Source: Chlorobiota bacterium
GTDB taxonomy: Bacteria; Bacteroidota; Ignavibacteria; OLB7
Length of the DNA stretch: 25,830 nucleotides
Assembly: GCA_016710285.1 (NCBI GenBank)
Contig: JADJXR010000002.1
Location: forward strand, 1-25,830
Direction: 5' to 3'
Of the stretch, positions 1-9,661 are shown in pieces. Every line of letters starts with the position of its first letter. The stretch's first letter is position 1. A model generated the notes under the pieces. That model ran no database searches. It had not been told where the DNA came from and saw nothing but the letters and a program-made list of their open reading frames with translations. Made by a program: the position numbers and the translations under genes.

Positions 1-369
1 TGGCGGAAGGTCGCGGGTGGGGTTCCTTCTGCAGCGCAAACGCGTAAACTTACGCCAATCACCACCGCCCCAATCACAAACGACGTCCATGCTGGTAAGG
101 GAACGCGGTGCGCCGTGATTAGCCATCTCGCCGCCAGAATTACAGCGGTGATATTCCCACAAATTGCTCGCCAGCTGAAATAGCTTCCCCGTTTCTGCGG
201 CAGGCGAGGTTTTAATACAAGCTCGCGAACACCAACCCGGCAAATCCCCCGGCCAACGCAAACGCGCCAAATCCCAAAACAAAATGGTAGAACACCATGG
301 TGAGGAAGGAAGTCGACAGCAACGGGCGGCGATTACCATAACACAGATCATCCGAACAATGGCGGCCAT
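1..369 (-). CDS. membrane protein of unknown function, partial and frameshifted
   Basis: Reading the minus strand through two frameshifts (near 320 and 212) gives a continuous hydrophobic protein. It starts at an ATG at 369 (MAAIVRMICVMVIAA), continues with a segment rich in F, G, A and L (VFYHFVLGFGAFALAGG), then a basic loop (LKPRLPQKRG), then further hydrophobic stretches (NITAVILAARWLI and SFVIGAVVVIGVSL-like) before leaving the window at base 1. At least three membrane segments are plausible. I do not recognise the family. The frame changes fall inside otherwise sensible hydrophobic sequence, so I read them as sequence errors rather than decay. The start is uncertain. Confidence 0.4.
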   Translation of the reverse strand, partial: MAAIVRMICVMVIAARCCRLPSSPWCSTILFWDLARLRWPGDLPGWCSRACIKTSPAAETGKLFQLASNLWEYHRCNSGGEMANHGAPRSLTSMDVVCDWGGGDWRKFTRLRCRRNPTRDLPP

Positions 370-879
370 CCGGTACACAGGTAGCTTCAGCGGGCGGTGA
401 ATGCATACACCAAAACAAGGAACTGCGGCAAATGACGCAATGGTTTCGAACAACGACGTGGCGGGCAATCACGTTGCGGCGCGCCAAGCCGGTTCAGAAA
501 TCAGGAATGATGGTGCGGGAGTGAAAGAACGACAGCCCGTGTTGAACCGCTCCCCCATTGGCAATCCCCAACCGATAGTTGGTTGCGAAATGGGGATAAT
601 CGGGATACCGGTTCGGCGGAAGATTCGTCCGGGGGTGGCGGGGGGCTGAGTTGGCGGAATACGGCAGGGGATGCTGTGGCGTGAGCATACGCAGGAAACA
701 GCGGAAGCAAGTTTCCCGTCAGGTAACGAAGGGGTTCAGGGAAGAGGTAGCGGCACGTCCTCCGTCAGGATTGATAACAGGTCTTTAAGCCTGCCCCAGA
801 GGCCGAAGGCGGAAGATGACACCGAGGCTAAGACCTTACACCTAACCCCGACGGAAGTCAAGCAACTTTCCAACGTTAA
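370..879. other. no convincing gene
   Basis: About 510 bases without a reading frame I can support. Short frames exist on both strands (plus 401-649 and 671-883, minus 494-710), but they overlap one another, have biased compositions typical of shadow frames and resemble no family I know. A frame-broken minus-strand gene could be hidden here, because its neighbours on both sides are minus-strand and damaged. Confidence 0.4.
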
Positions 880-1985
880 CTAATATGTGCCCAGTACACA
901 CTCACCCTTAATCATTAGGCTTAGGAAGAGCGTGAAGGGATGCTCGAACAGCTGGGGCTGGCGGAAGGTGTTGTTGCTGTCGGCGCGAACACGGAAATAG
1001 AAGGAGTTGGTAAGCCGTGCGGTAAAACTGCCACGCAGCGAAAGATCGGCCCCAACGCTCAGCCGCAGATTCTCGGCGCTTGGCGGCACTTCAATCAAGA
1101 TCCCCAACGGGTGAAAGCCGCCCGCACCTTCACCTTGCACCACTTGGGCGTGCTGGTCGCTGCGGGAACAGGCATATTCTTCGCCGACCCCAACGCTCGG
1201 CGCATCTCCCCCGCTTGCCGTCTGGAACAGGAAGCCGAACGCCCCCTGCAACGAGAGGCGTGGACGTAAGGAAAATGACGGTGTTTGGAGTGGATCATAA
1301 GGCCGCATCGCTAAGACCGGTAAACCGCGCCCGTCCGGTGAAGTTTTGCAGCCGGACCATTCCCAGCTGGCAGTGTACTGGCGTTCGCGCAGCAAGCCAC
1401 CGCGCTTCCCCAGTGGAAATGGAGTAAAGAAGGCGGAACACCATTCCGGCGAAGCGATCCACACGCAAGCTGCCATCGTTCCACCGCTGTTTGGTTTCGA
1501 TTTCCACGGCGATCCCTATCTTTCAACAAATGCCCCAAGCGACGGGGCAACGCGGTAGTCAAGGCGGTCCGGCGAGGTATGCCCAGGTGGAGCTGCTGAT
1601 CAATCATCATAGGTGAACTGGTCGCCGATGAACAGGGCTTCCTTCACCGCCGTAGGGGTCGTTGCGGGATTGGAGAAGCGAAAGCGTAGAGGTCATCCCC
1701 AAGCGCGATGCAGGTTCGTTGGTGGAGCTGATGCGAACTGCCCCAGCGATAGCGAGATCAACTGTTGAAGGTGTCGTTCTGGGTGGTCGCGCTCTCCGGA
1801 AACGGAACTCCGGCACGGCTGCTGTTGCGGGTGATGTAGCGAACCCACGTCTTCGAGACTACCTCGGTGTATTAGCAAGGTTAGCGAAAGTGGTGGTGGG
1901 TGGGCAAGCATGGGTTGACCAACGTCCATTCAATAATGGCAGCGTGCGCGGAAGGTGCGGCAAATAGCAGCAGAACCAACAGCAT
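880..1985 (-). CDS. secreted, possibly outer-membrane barrel protein, frameshifted
   Basis: The 5' end encodes a clear signal peptide (MLLVLLLFAAPSAHA followed by AIIEWTLV). The rest must be read through at least four frame changes (around 1920, 1800, 1700 and 1600-1500). Recovered pieces include EALFIGDQFTYDD, the alternating-hydrophobic stretch FSLRPRLSLQGAFGFLF and LSVGADLSLRGSFTARLTN, which look like amphipathic beta strands of an outer-membrane barrel. The last piece runs open from 1476 to the stop at 880. No family is recognised. The start is set at the Met opening the hydrophobic core; an upstream start with basic residues (PPRRWL, in another frame) is possible. It diverges from nuoG. 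Confidence 0.4.
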
Positions 1986-2425
1986 CAAGCCAGCGGCGTG
2001 GTGGCTTGATGCGTGAAACCTGTGTGCGAACGGGGCTGGCCAAACAGCCGGTATCGAAGTACCACAACGGGTCATCTGGCTCGCAATTTACAACAGTTCC
2101 CATCCTTTGGAACCTCCACCTGCCGGTTGGATACAATGGCCTTCCAACGCTTCTGAGAATTGGCTTGGTTTGTTGGCCTACCTCCTCACCCGTTTCACAC
2201 CAGTACGGACTGACACATCGCCCCTCTTCTCCCACCGTTTCGGTTTTTCCGGTTCGTTGTACCTTTTTTTGCCCCGCGATTACCAGCGGCATCTTCTTCG
2301 GCAGCTTCCGGGAACCTCTTTCCAACATAGTGAACTCAACCGTTCTTTCCTTGCCGCAAGAGGCATCCGCTGCATCAATCAACCAAACATCTCATCGCTT
2401 CTCTCTCTCACACAGCTTCTTCCCC
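1986..2425. other. divergent intergenic region, no gene seen
   Basis: This stretch lies between the minus-strand secreted protein and nuoG. Frames of 110-150 codons exist on both strands but have shadow-like composition and match no complex I subunit, so I do not find nuoE or nuoF upstream of nuoG. Promoters for both divergent genes should lie here; I cannot point to specific elements. Confidence 0.4.
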
Positions 2426-4125
2426 ATGCCAGCAATTACCATAGACAGCAGGGCCATTGATTGCGCTCCCAGGAGAAACGATCGCCGAAGCCGCAACCGA
2501 CAACGGCATTGATGCTCCCCCACTTCTGCTGGCATCCGGCATTATCGGTTAGCGGCAACTGCCGGATGTGCCTTATTGAAGTGGAGAAAACCCCAAGCTG
2601 GCCATTGCCTGCGCCACCGCCGTTGCCGACGGCCGGTTGTCCATCACCAACAACGCCCGCGTGATAAAAGCACGCGAGGCGATTATGGAGTTCTTGCTGA
2701 TTAACCACCCGCTGGATTGCCCAATCTGCGACGAAGCCGGGCAGTGCAAGCTGCAAGATTACGCATTCACCCACGGGCGCGGCGAAAGCCGGTTTGTGGA
2801 GCTGAAAGTCCATAAAGATAAACGGGTGGAGCTTGGCCCAGAGGTGATGTTCGACGGCGAACGCTGCATCAGCTGCTCCCGCTGCATCCGCTTTAGCGAT
2901 GAGGTTGCCCAGCAGCCGGTGCTGACCTTTGTGCAACGGGGGGATCACGTCTCCATCGAGACTTTCCCCGGCACCCAGCTGGACAACCCGTACTCCATGA
3001 ACGTGATTGACATCTGCCCGGTTGGCGCTGACCTCGCGCGATTTCCGGTTCAAGGCGCAGGTGTGGGATATGTCGTTCAATCCCTCAATCTGCCACCGGA
3101 TGCTCGCGCGGGTGCAACATTGACGTTGGCGTTCGGAACAATGAGATTTTACGGCGAGCCACGCACCAACATGAAGGTCAACACCTACTGGATGTGCGTG
3201 CCGGGCGCGTTGGCGAATACCGCTACGTGAACACCGCACGGGTGGAGCAACCAATAGTGAAACGGGATGGAACGCAAGCCCCGGCCTCACCTGGCGATGC
3301 GTTTGCGGCGGTGGCCGAACGCCTGCGGAAGATCAAACCGGAATACGTTGCGGTGATTGGCTCCCCCTACGCCACCAACGAAGAAAATTACGTGCTGAAC
3401 CGATTCGCTCGGGAAGTGATCAGGATACAGAACGTTGATTTTGTGCGCCACAGCGATCCCGATTTGCCGACACCATGCTCCGCACTGCCGACCGCACCCC
3501 GAACACTCGCGGCGCGGTGGAGGTTGGGATTGTTCACGGAAAGGGGCGATTGGGGTGGATCGGTTGATGGAAATCCGCCGCAGTTATCAAAGCGTTATAC
3601 GTGCTGGACCAATCGCTGATCCTGAAAGATAACGTGGTTGAGCACGGCGCATTTGGAACTGCTGGTGGTTCACGCATGGAACCACACCCAAATCGCGAAG
3701 CTGGCCGATGTTATTCTGCCAACGTCCACCTACGCCGAAAAGGAAGGCACTTTATCAACGCCACCGGATTGGTACAGCACTTCACCCCAGCCGTGGTGAC
3801 AAAGGAGAACGAGCGGATCATGGGGATGAAGATGTCACGGCTGGACAAGTTCGGCGTAAACAACGACCGCTGGATCCAAGGCGCACGCCGCGATGCACGC
3901 CCTGCGTGGCAAAGCATCAATCAATCGCCCGGCAAATGGGGGCAATGGGACTACCGCTGGTGAAGATATTTTGAGGAGATGAGCGCAAAGCTCCCCAGCT
4001 TCCGCCAGATGAACTACGAAGCATTGGACACCTACATGGGAATTGAACTTGGACGTGGCGACCGCCCACGGCTCCCGGCGTTCAGTATAAACCATCACGA
4101 CTATCGCCCACGGGTGATGGAGTAA
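2426..4125 (+). CDS. nuoG: NADH-quinone oxidoreductase subunit G (frameshifted)
   Basis: This is the iron-sulfur subunit of the peripheral arm of complex I, carrying electrons from NADH towards quinone. Starting at MPAITIDSRAIDCAP, it has the N-terminal [2Fe-2S] ferredoxin domain (FCWHPALSVSGNCRMC followed by a fourth Cys). Next comes the His/Cys cluster motif HPLDCPICDEAGQC (H-x3-C-x2-C-x5-C), then a ferredoxin-like site ERCISCSRC with the later Cys in DICPVG. A molybdopterin-oxidoreductase-like C-terminal region follows, with pieces such as VAVIGSPYATNEENYVLNRF, KALYVLDQSL and ADVILPTSTYAEKEGTF. The span equals about 566 codons, normal for the short NuoG form. At least eight frame changes interrupt it (about 2468, 2595, 3050, 3110-3200, 3465, 3530-3600, 3640-3700 and 3930). 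The stop is 75 bases before nuoH. Confidence 0.93.
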
Positions 4126-4200
4126 CAACGCCCTTCGGCGGCCAACGAACGATCAACCGACGATCCACAAACCGTTCTTTTTCGACCAACCTTCCCTCTC

Positions 4201-5243
4201 ATGGAATTGCTTGACATCGGCATCCTTGTCGCTAAAATCCTTGTTGTTCTCCTCCGTCTTTCTGATCGGCGCGGCCTACGTGGTGCTGTACGAACGGAAG
4301 CTATCGGCGTCAGTTAGAAACGCGTTAGCCTAACCGTGTGGGGTGGCGCGAGTCCCTGCAATCGTTCGCCGACGTGCTGAAGTTGGTGAAGAAGGAGAAC
4401 ATCGTCCCGAAGCAAGCGCACCGGGGTTCCATTTTTTGGCCCGATCATCACCATCACCGTTGCCATCGCGCTCTGGTGCGTGATCCCCCTTGCAGGTGAT
4501 TTTACCATTGCCGGCAAAGTGATTGATCCCACCATCGCTCCCGGCCTGAATGTTGGCATTCTTCTGCTGCTGGCCTTGTCCTCGCTTGGGGTCTATGGAA
4601 TCACCATTGCGGGGTGGTCGTCGAACAACAAGTACTCGCTGCTGGGGGCTTGCGGTGCTCGGCTCAGATGATCAGCTACGAACTTTCTATGGGGCTTTCG
4701 CTGATTGGAATGATGCTGGTGATGGGGTCGCTAAATATCAGCGACATCGTGATTCAGCAGTCTGGCTATTGGTTCGGATTCCTTCCCAAATGGAACATCT
4801 TCGTGCAGCCGATTGGATTCCTGATCTTCCACGGTTGCCGCCTTCGCCGAAACCAACCGCGCACCGTTTGACTTGGCGAGGCCGAGCCAGAACTGGTTGG
4901 CGGCTTCCACACGGAATACTCTGGGCTGCGGTTCGGATTGTTCTTCCTGGGGGAGTACGGCAACGTCATCCTGATGTCGGCATTGATGACCACGATCTTC
5001 TTTGGCGGCTACAACGCGCCGTGGCTGCAGGACCTTGCCTTCTTCCAGCAAAACGAAGGGCTGCGGGCGTTGCTCCAGTTCGGCGCGTTCTCCTTTAAGA
5101 CCTTCATGCTGGTAACGGTCTTCATCTGGGTTCGTTAGTGTCCCCGCTTCCGCTACGACCAGCTGATGAATCTTGGCTGGAAAGTGATGTTCCCGATAGC
5201 ACTGCTGAACGTTGTTGCCACCGCAGTGGTGTCCAAGCAATGA
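4201..5243 (+). CDS. nuoH: NADH-quinone oxidoreductase subunit H (frameshifted)
   Basis: This is the membrane subunit of complex I that forms much of the quinone-binding chamber. The start MELLDIGILVAKILVV leads into the first membrane helix and the conserved LIGAAYVVLYERKLSA. Later conserved parts are LLQSFADVLKLVKKE, GLNVGILLLLALSSLGVYG, AQMISYELSMGLSLI, FAETNRAPFDLAEAEPELVG and HTEYSGLRFGLFFLGEY, all signatures of the NuoH/ND1 family. About 347 codons, the usual size. Frame changes near 4245, 4310-4330, 4430, 4655, 4830, 4880 and 5140 break it. Around 4310-4345 the conserved QNRVGPNRVG loop is visibly garbled by several lost bases. It lies between nuoG and nuoI on the same strand. Confidence 0.94.
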
Positions 5244-5342
5244 AGTCGTAATCAACCCCAACACCGCCGCCCACGCCGCCAATGCCGGCAAGGGTTGCCA
5301 CGCGGATCCCAAGAATCGAACTAACTCACAGAAACAGATACC

Positions 5343-5844
5343 ATGCCAACGAAAAGCGTCCAGGCAAAAAAGGTCAAGGATTTGAGCTTTTGGGAGAAAC
5401 TTTACCTCCCGGAAATCGCTCGCGGCTTGACGCTGACCTTCAAGCAAGTGTTCACGCCGAAGTTCACCCGGGAGTATCCCGAAGAACGCTTCACCCCCGC
5501 CGGAAGCTACCGCGGCCGCCCGGTGCTGGTGGAAGAAGAAAATGGCGAACGGTGCGTTGCTTGCGGGCTATGCTCGCGGGTTTGCCCGGCAATTGCCATC
5601 GGTGCTTGGGCCGGCGAGACCACCGCGAGAAGGAGCGGTATCCCACCAAGTTCGGGATCAACATGCTCCGCTGCATCATCTGCGGCTACTGCGAGGAAGT
5701 CTGCCCAGAGGAAGCCATCGTGATGTCCAAAGATTACGAGCTGGTATTCACCAACGTTGAGGATGCCATCTTCGGGAAGAGATAGGTTGCTGATGCCGGT
5801 GTCGCAACTTCAGGGCGGCAGAGTTCCTGCGGCAGTATCGCTAA
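5343..5844 (+). CDS. nuoI: NADH-quinone oxidoreductase subunit I (frameshifted)
   Basis: This is the complex I subunit with two [4Fe-4S] clusters that passes electrons to the terminal cluster near the quinone site. Starting at MPTKSVQAKKVKDLSFWEKL, it shows FTREYPEERFTPAGSYRGRP and both cluster motifs, CVACGLCSRVCP and CIICGYCEEVCP, followed by EEAIVMSKDYELVFTN. One frame change lies near 5610 between the two motifs. Two more near the end (about 5780 and 5815) restore DRLLMPVSQLQ and a tail FLRQYR with stop TAA at 5842-5844; without them the frame stops at 5785. About 167 codons, normal for the family. A strong terminator follows 67 bases later. Confidence 0.93.
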
Positions 5845-5910
5845 CGCCGGTGGCGGGGCGTGTGTTCCGGCATTCCAGCAGAAGCAACACCCCGGCAAGA
5901 AAAAGAACAC

Positions 5911-5944
5911 AACAAAGAACCCCGATGCGTCGGGGTTCTTTGTT
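5911..5944 (+). terminator. perfect 15-bp stem terminator after nuoI
   Basis: Left arm AACAAAGAACCCCGA (5911-5925), loop TGCG and right arm TCGGGGTTCTTTGTT (5930-5944) are exact reverse complements. The stem has a GC-rich core closed by A/T runs, so the transcript ends the hairpin in a U-rich arm. It sits 67 bases after the restored nuoI stop and 76 before ackA, separating the two transcription units. Confidence 0.85.
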
Positions 5945-6019
5945 TGGATTGCCCAGGGCTTCCCCCCCCACCCTGTTCTTTCGTCACTCAATTTCCATCA
6001 GCTTCCCCATTTCTGAACA

Positions 6020-7242
6020 ATGAACGTTTTGGTGCTGAACGCCGGTTCGTCATCGCTGAAGTTCCAGGTGATTGATACCGACCCAGAAAAAATGGCGACC
6101 GACAGCGACCACCGCATCGCCAAAGGGATATCGAGCGGATCGGCTCGCAGGGGTTGCTTCGGTTCGAGAACGGAGCGAAACGCGTGACCCGCAGCGCGCA
6201 ACCGGTGCGGGATACCGCGCCGCCATTGATATCGCCGTGCGGTGGCTGGTAAGCGACGATGCCGACATCCCACAGGTCAACTCCCTTGCCGACATCCCGC
6301 CGTGGAAGTACCGGGTGGTGCATGGCGGCGAAAACTTCACCGCATCCACGCTGATCTCGCCGGAGGTGATTGACGGCATTGAGGAATGCATTGACCTTGC
6401 CCCGCTGCGCACCCGACAACCTTCGGGGGATTGCGGCGTCACGGAGATTTTTTGGGGCTGGGATTCCGCAATCGGCGGTGTTCGACACGGCGTTCCATCA
6501 CTCCATGCCGGAGGAATCGTTCCTGTATGCCATTCCCTACCAGTTCTACCGCCGCCACCGCGTGCGCCGGTACGGGTTCCATGGATATCGCACCGCTACG
6601 TTGCCTATCGCTACCGGAAGCTGCAACTGCCAAAGGAGCAGATCAACATCATCACGCTCCATTTGGGAAATGGATGTTCGGCAGCGGCAATCCACGGCGG
6701 ACGCTCGGTTGATGCCGATGGGATTAACCCCGCTGGAAGGCTTGGTGATGGGAACCCGCAGCGGCGACGTGGTCGGCGGTGATTGAATATTTGATGGAGA
6801 AAGAAGGCTTCACCATCGCCCAAATGGACACGCTGCTCAACAAGCAATCAGGGCTGCTGGGAATCAGCGGCTTGACGAACGACATGCGCGACCTTTTGGC
6901 CGAGGAGCAGAGAACAACGACCGCCGCGCCCACCTTGCCGTGCAGATCTTTCGTCCACCGAATCCGGAAGTATATTGGCGCATATTTGGCGGAGATGAAT
7001 GGCGCAGATGCAATCGTTTTTACCGGCGGGATTGGTGAGAACTCCGCAACCATCCGCCAGCGGGTTTGCCAGCAGATGGAATGGTTCGGGCTGCATCTGG
7101 ACCAGGGAACGGAACAACAGCACAGGGAAGCGGAACCGAGGCACGCATCAGCGCCGCGAACTCACGGATTCACGCCTACGTTATCCCGACCGACGAAGAA
7201 TTGCTGATTGCCCGCGACACGGTCGGCTTGTGCGGGGATTGA
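6020..7242 (+). CDS. ackA: acetate kinase (frameshifted)
   Basis: Acetate kinase interconverts acetate + ATP and acetyl phosphate + ADP in the cytosol. The start MNVLVLNAGSSSLKF contains the first family signature. Further conserved parts are YRVVHGGENFT (second signature region), SAVFDTAFHHSMPEE, RRYGFHGISHRYVAYRY (read through a shift near 6590), HLGNGCSAAAIHGGRSVD, GLTPLEGLVMGTRSGDVD, GADAIVFTGGIGENS and the C-terminal VIPTDEELLIARDTV. The span equals about 407 codons, close to the usual 400. At least eight frame changes interrupt it (about 6120, 6215, 6410, 6590, 6715, 6775, 6915 and 7125). No phosphotransacetylase gene is adjacent. The next gene starts 52 bases downstream. Confidence 0.94.
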
Positions 7243-7294
7243 AGTCCAAGCTGGTAGCCAACAACGTCACACTCCACTGATTTATCGAACATCC

Positions 7295-8139
7295 ATGATC
7301 GTTGCTTATTCCCCGCAGTTCGCGCTCGTGGTTGTTGCCGCCTTGCAGCAGCAAGGCTGGACGCTGCGGCCAACCACCGAACCCGAGGAGATGCTGCTTG
7401 CCGACACCGCCGACGTTGTGATAACCTCACCGTTGGAATATGCAAGCTCGCCTTGTATGGATTACGCGCTGGTTCCGCAGTTCGGGATAATGACCGGAGG
7501 GTTTGCGGGGATGCTGAAGCTGATATTCAACCAAGGATTGACCAGCATCAACACCATTGCGGTGAAACAGCCGCACGGGTTTGCGGCATTGGTGGCGCGG
7601 ATTGTTCTGCTGGAAAGCATGACATCGCCCCACGGCTTATCACCCTTCCTGCCGATGCCAGCGTTCCGCAAATGCTTGCCGCCGCCGATGCCGCACTGCT
7701 TGCCGGCGACGACGCAGTGTTTGATGGAAGCGGCATCCGCGCAATGTTTGACCTTTCCGACGAGTGGGAGGATATGGCCGAGGCATTCCTCCCTACCTTG
7801 TTGCTGGGGACGAGTTGGGAAACTGAGCGATGCCCAGCTTCAGGAGTTTGCTGCGGCGGCGGAGCAAGCCAGGGCTGGCCATTCCCGATGCCGCAGCACA
7901 AAGCGAACACAACATTGGCCGGGCGTTTCCACGAGCGGTATCTGCGTGGGGACGTTCGGTACGGCTTGCGCCAGGGAGGATCTTCCCGCCCTGAACACAC
8001 TCTACCGCTACCTGTTCTACCACGGCATCTCTAGGATATGCCCGCGCTGAAATACCTCCCCGATGGCCAGCCAGCCGGCTCGCCCCCAACCCCGCCGCCA
8101 GCCGAACCAACCAACGGAACCGATCAACCAACCAACTAA
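7295..8139 (+). CDS. mqnA: MqnA/MqnD-family protein, probable futalosine-route menaquinone enzyme (frameshifted)
   Basis: Reading through frame changes (about 7455, 7620, 7805, 7890 and 8030) gives about 281 codons with the layout of the MqnA/MqnD periplasmic-binding-like fold. The parts are a short IVAYSPQFALVVVAAL start, LADTADVVITSPLEYA, then MDYALVPQFGI. Next come LLEKHDIAPRLITLPAD, AADAALLAGDDAVFDGSG, DLSDEWEDMAEAFLP and, near the end, LPALNTLYRYLFYHGI. MqnA (chorismate dehydratase) makes the first intermediate of the futalosine pathway. Pieces such as the GDDA motif and the D-E-W-x-D/E block fit MqnA better than MqnD, but an ABC-type binding protein of the same fold is possible. No signal peptide is visible, which favours a cytosolic enzyme. 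The Pro/Thr-rich tail is unusual. gpmA starts 21 bases after the stop. Confidence 0.55.
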
Positions 8140-8160
8140 CACTCAACCAGATTCACAGCT

Positions 8161-8784
8161 ATGCCCACACTGATTTTACTGCGCCACGGCCAATCGCAAT
8201 GGAACTTGGAGAATCGTTTCACCGGATGGGTGGATATTGACCTTAGCGATGCCGGGCGCGAGGAAGCACGCCAAGCCGGGGAGAAACTTCGCGGGATGAC
8301 GATTGACCGGGTATATACCTCGCGGCTGATGCGGGCAATCAACACGGCCACCATCGCGCTGGAAGCCGCCGGAATGCAGAGCCTTCAGCTCACCCAGGAC
8401 CAAGCCTTGAACGAACGCCACTACGGCGATTTACAAGGGCTGAACAAAGCGGAAACCGCCGCCAAATATGGCGATGAGCAAGTGCACATCTGGCGGCGCA
8501 GCTTCAACATCCCCCCCCCAGGCGCGGAAGCCGAGAGCTTGGAGCTTTGCATGAAACGGGTGATGCCCTACTACCAAGCCCACATCGTTCCCGACCTGCT
8601 GAATGGCCTGAACGTTCTTGTTGTTGCCCACGGGAACTCCCTCCGTTCGCTGATCTACACGCTGGACAACCACACGAACGAATCTATCCTGGAGCTGAAC
8701 ATCCCAACCGGAGTGCCGATTGCCTACCAGATGGAAATTGAGGGAGACGGAACCCTTGCGGTAGTGGGAAAACGGGAGTTGTAG
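8161..8784 (+). CDS. gpmA: 2,3-bisphosphoglycerate-dependent phosphoglycerate mutase
   Basis: It interconverts 3- and 2-phosphoglycerate in glycolysis/gluconeogenesis. The 207-residue frame is intact. The catalytic phospho-histidine lies in LLRHGQSQWN (His9), followed by RFTGWVDIDLS, the acid/base region LNERHYGDLQGLNK and the second active-site histidine in VVAHGNSLRSL. It is shorter than the ~250-residue enterobacterial enzyme because the region after the middle helices (IPPPGAEAESLELC) is condensed, as in the known short class of this family. The start is the ATG right before PTLILLRHG. It is the last gene of the plus-strand group with ackA and the mqnA-like gene, and unlike those two it has no frameshift. 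Confidence 0.96.
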   Translation: MPTLILLRHGQSQWNLENRFTGWVDIDLSDAGREEARQAGEKLRGMTIDRVYTSRLMRAINTATIALEAAGMQSLQLTQDQALNERHYGDLQGLNKAETAAKYGDEQVHIWRRSFNIPPPGAEAESLELCMKRVMPYYQAHIVPDLLNGLNVLVVAHGNSLRSLIYTLDNHTNESILELNIPTGVPIAYQMEIEGDGTLAVVGKREL

Positions 8785-8789
8785 CCTGC

Positions 8790-8850
8790 CAATCCCGACG
8801 GAGGTTGGGGCGGCTACCCTTTTATCAATCCCGACGGAGGTTGGGGCGGC
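8790..8850. repeat. two exact 25-bp direct repeats, 36-bp period
   Basis: The sequence beginning CAATCCCGACGGAGG and ending TTGGGGCGGC occurs at 8790-8814 and again at 8826-8850 without mismatch, separated by 11 bases. It lies just after the gpmA stop. The second copy forms a small hairpin with the following bases (GGTTGGGG/CCCCATCC). Only two copies are present. Confidence 0.85.
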
Positions 8851-8871
8851 CCCATCCAAAAATTCCCGAAA

Positions 8872-9050
8872 CGTTCCCCTCCAACGGAGGGGTGCCCGAC
8901 AGGGCGGGGTGGGTTCGGGGGCACCACCGAACGGGTGGCGGTTTTCCGCTCGTCACCGAGGCTTGCTGATCCTGAGATTCGGGAATGGACGTTTGGTTCG
9001 CGTGTGTCCCCAACCCACCCCCCCGCCCCCTCCCAAGAGGGGGGCGCGCA
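8872..9050. repeat. ~180-bp intergenic repeat, copy 1 (3' side of hsdS)
   Basis: This is almost identical to 10287-10466 in the same orientation, with a constant offset of 1415 bases over nearly the whole length and only a few differences by eye. Both ends carry short hairpins: CCCCTCC-AAC-GGAGGGG at 8876-8892 and CCCCCTC-CCAA-GAGGGGG at 9026-9043. The two flanks are also imperfect inverted repeats of each other: GGGGTGGGTTCGGGGGCAC at 8906-8924 matches the reverse complement of 9004-9021. No protein-coding sense is evident. It lies 14 bases beyond the stop of the second hsdS half. A MITE-like or structured intergenic repeat is likely. Confidence 0.85.
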
Positions 9051-9064
9051 CCGAGGTAACGCAC

Positions 9065-9661
9065 TCACCCTGCCCCCGGAAATGTCAACAGCCGGTCGCG
9101 GTAGTATTCGTATTGCTTCTGGCGGGCGGCGATCTCTGCTGGCAAGCCGATGCAAAGGTCATTCACCAACGCGTCGAATTTGTCCAGGATGGTGACGATC
9201 TCTTCTTGAACTTCTAAAGAAGGAATCGGGATGCGGATCTTTGACAAACTCTCCCCAGAAATCCGACGCACTTTGGTCCCAGTGATGTGTGGCTTCTTTT
9301 GCGACTGGAAAAGCTCTGTTTGAAAAAAATAGGATACATACTTAGGGTTGATTGTGTGCCGGAAAATGTACGCATCTGTGCTCACGGCCACAGCCTCATC
9401 ACCCAGCCAAGCAACCGCTTTGGCCACAGCTTTGTCGTCCTCGCTTGTCGTCGCAATCACGAGATCACCAGCCTGAGCCTTTCGCAATCGTGCGGCAAAT
9501 TCTGGGTTGATAAACGATATCACTTCCTTCGCCCACGTACCATAGTGCGTGTGAATTTGGCCGTAGTGAATACACCCTGAACCGGAATCAGTAAAGTCCG
9601 ACTTTTGGATACCAGAACCGCGGATGAAGTTGCCAATCTCCCCCAACGTCCCCCACCTCAC
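9065..9661 (-). CDS. hsdS: type I restriction specificity subunit, second half (TRD2)
   Basis: A frame of 198 residues starting with GTG at 9661-9659 (VRWGTLGEIGNFIRGSG). It has one target-recognition domain followed by the conserved spacer helix (IPIPSLEVQEEIVTILDKFDAL, then ARQKQYEYYRDRLLTF), the pattern of one half of an HsdS protein, which reads DNA and docks the HsdM methylase. Its GTG overlaps the TGA of the first half (GTGA, 9658-9661), so the two halves are either translationally coupled or one ~390-residue HsdS split by an indel. Normal HsdS has two TRDs in one chain, but half-size subunits that dimerise are known in this family. No hsdM or hsdR is in the window. Confidence 0.88.
   Translation of the reverse strand: MRWGTLGEIGNFIRGSGIQKSDFTDSGSGCIHYGQIHTHYGTWAKEVISFINPEFAARLRKAQAGDLVIATTSEDDKAVAKAVAWLGDEAVAVSTDAYIFRHTINPKYVSYFFQTELFQSQKKPHITGTKVRRISGESLSKIRIPIPSLEVQEEIVTILDKFDALVNDLCIGLPAEIAARQKQYEYYRDRLLTFPGAG

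Noticed and set aside
1930..2512. Overlapping 150- and 185-codon frames upstream of nuoG
   Set aside because: They overlap on opposite strands with biased composition; only the last part of the plus frame, from 2426, is real and is the nuoG start.
8790..8850. Minimal CRISPR array
   Set aside because: Only two repeats with an 11-base gap, no cas gene nearby, spacer far too short.
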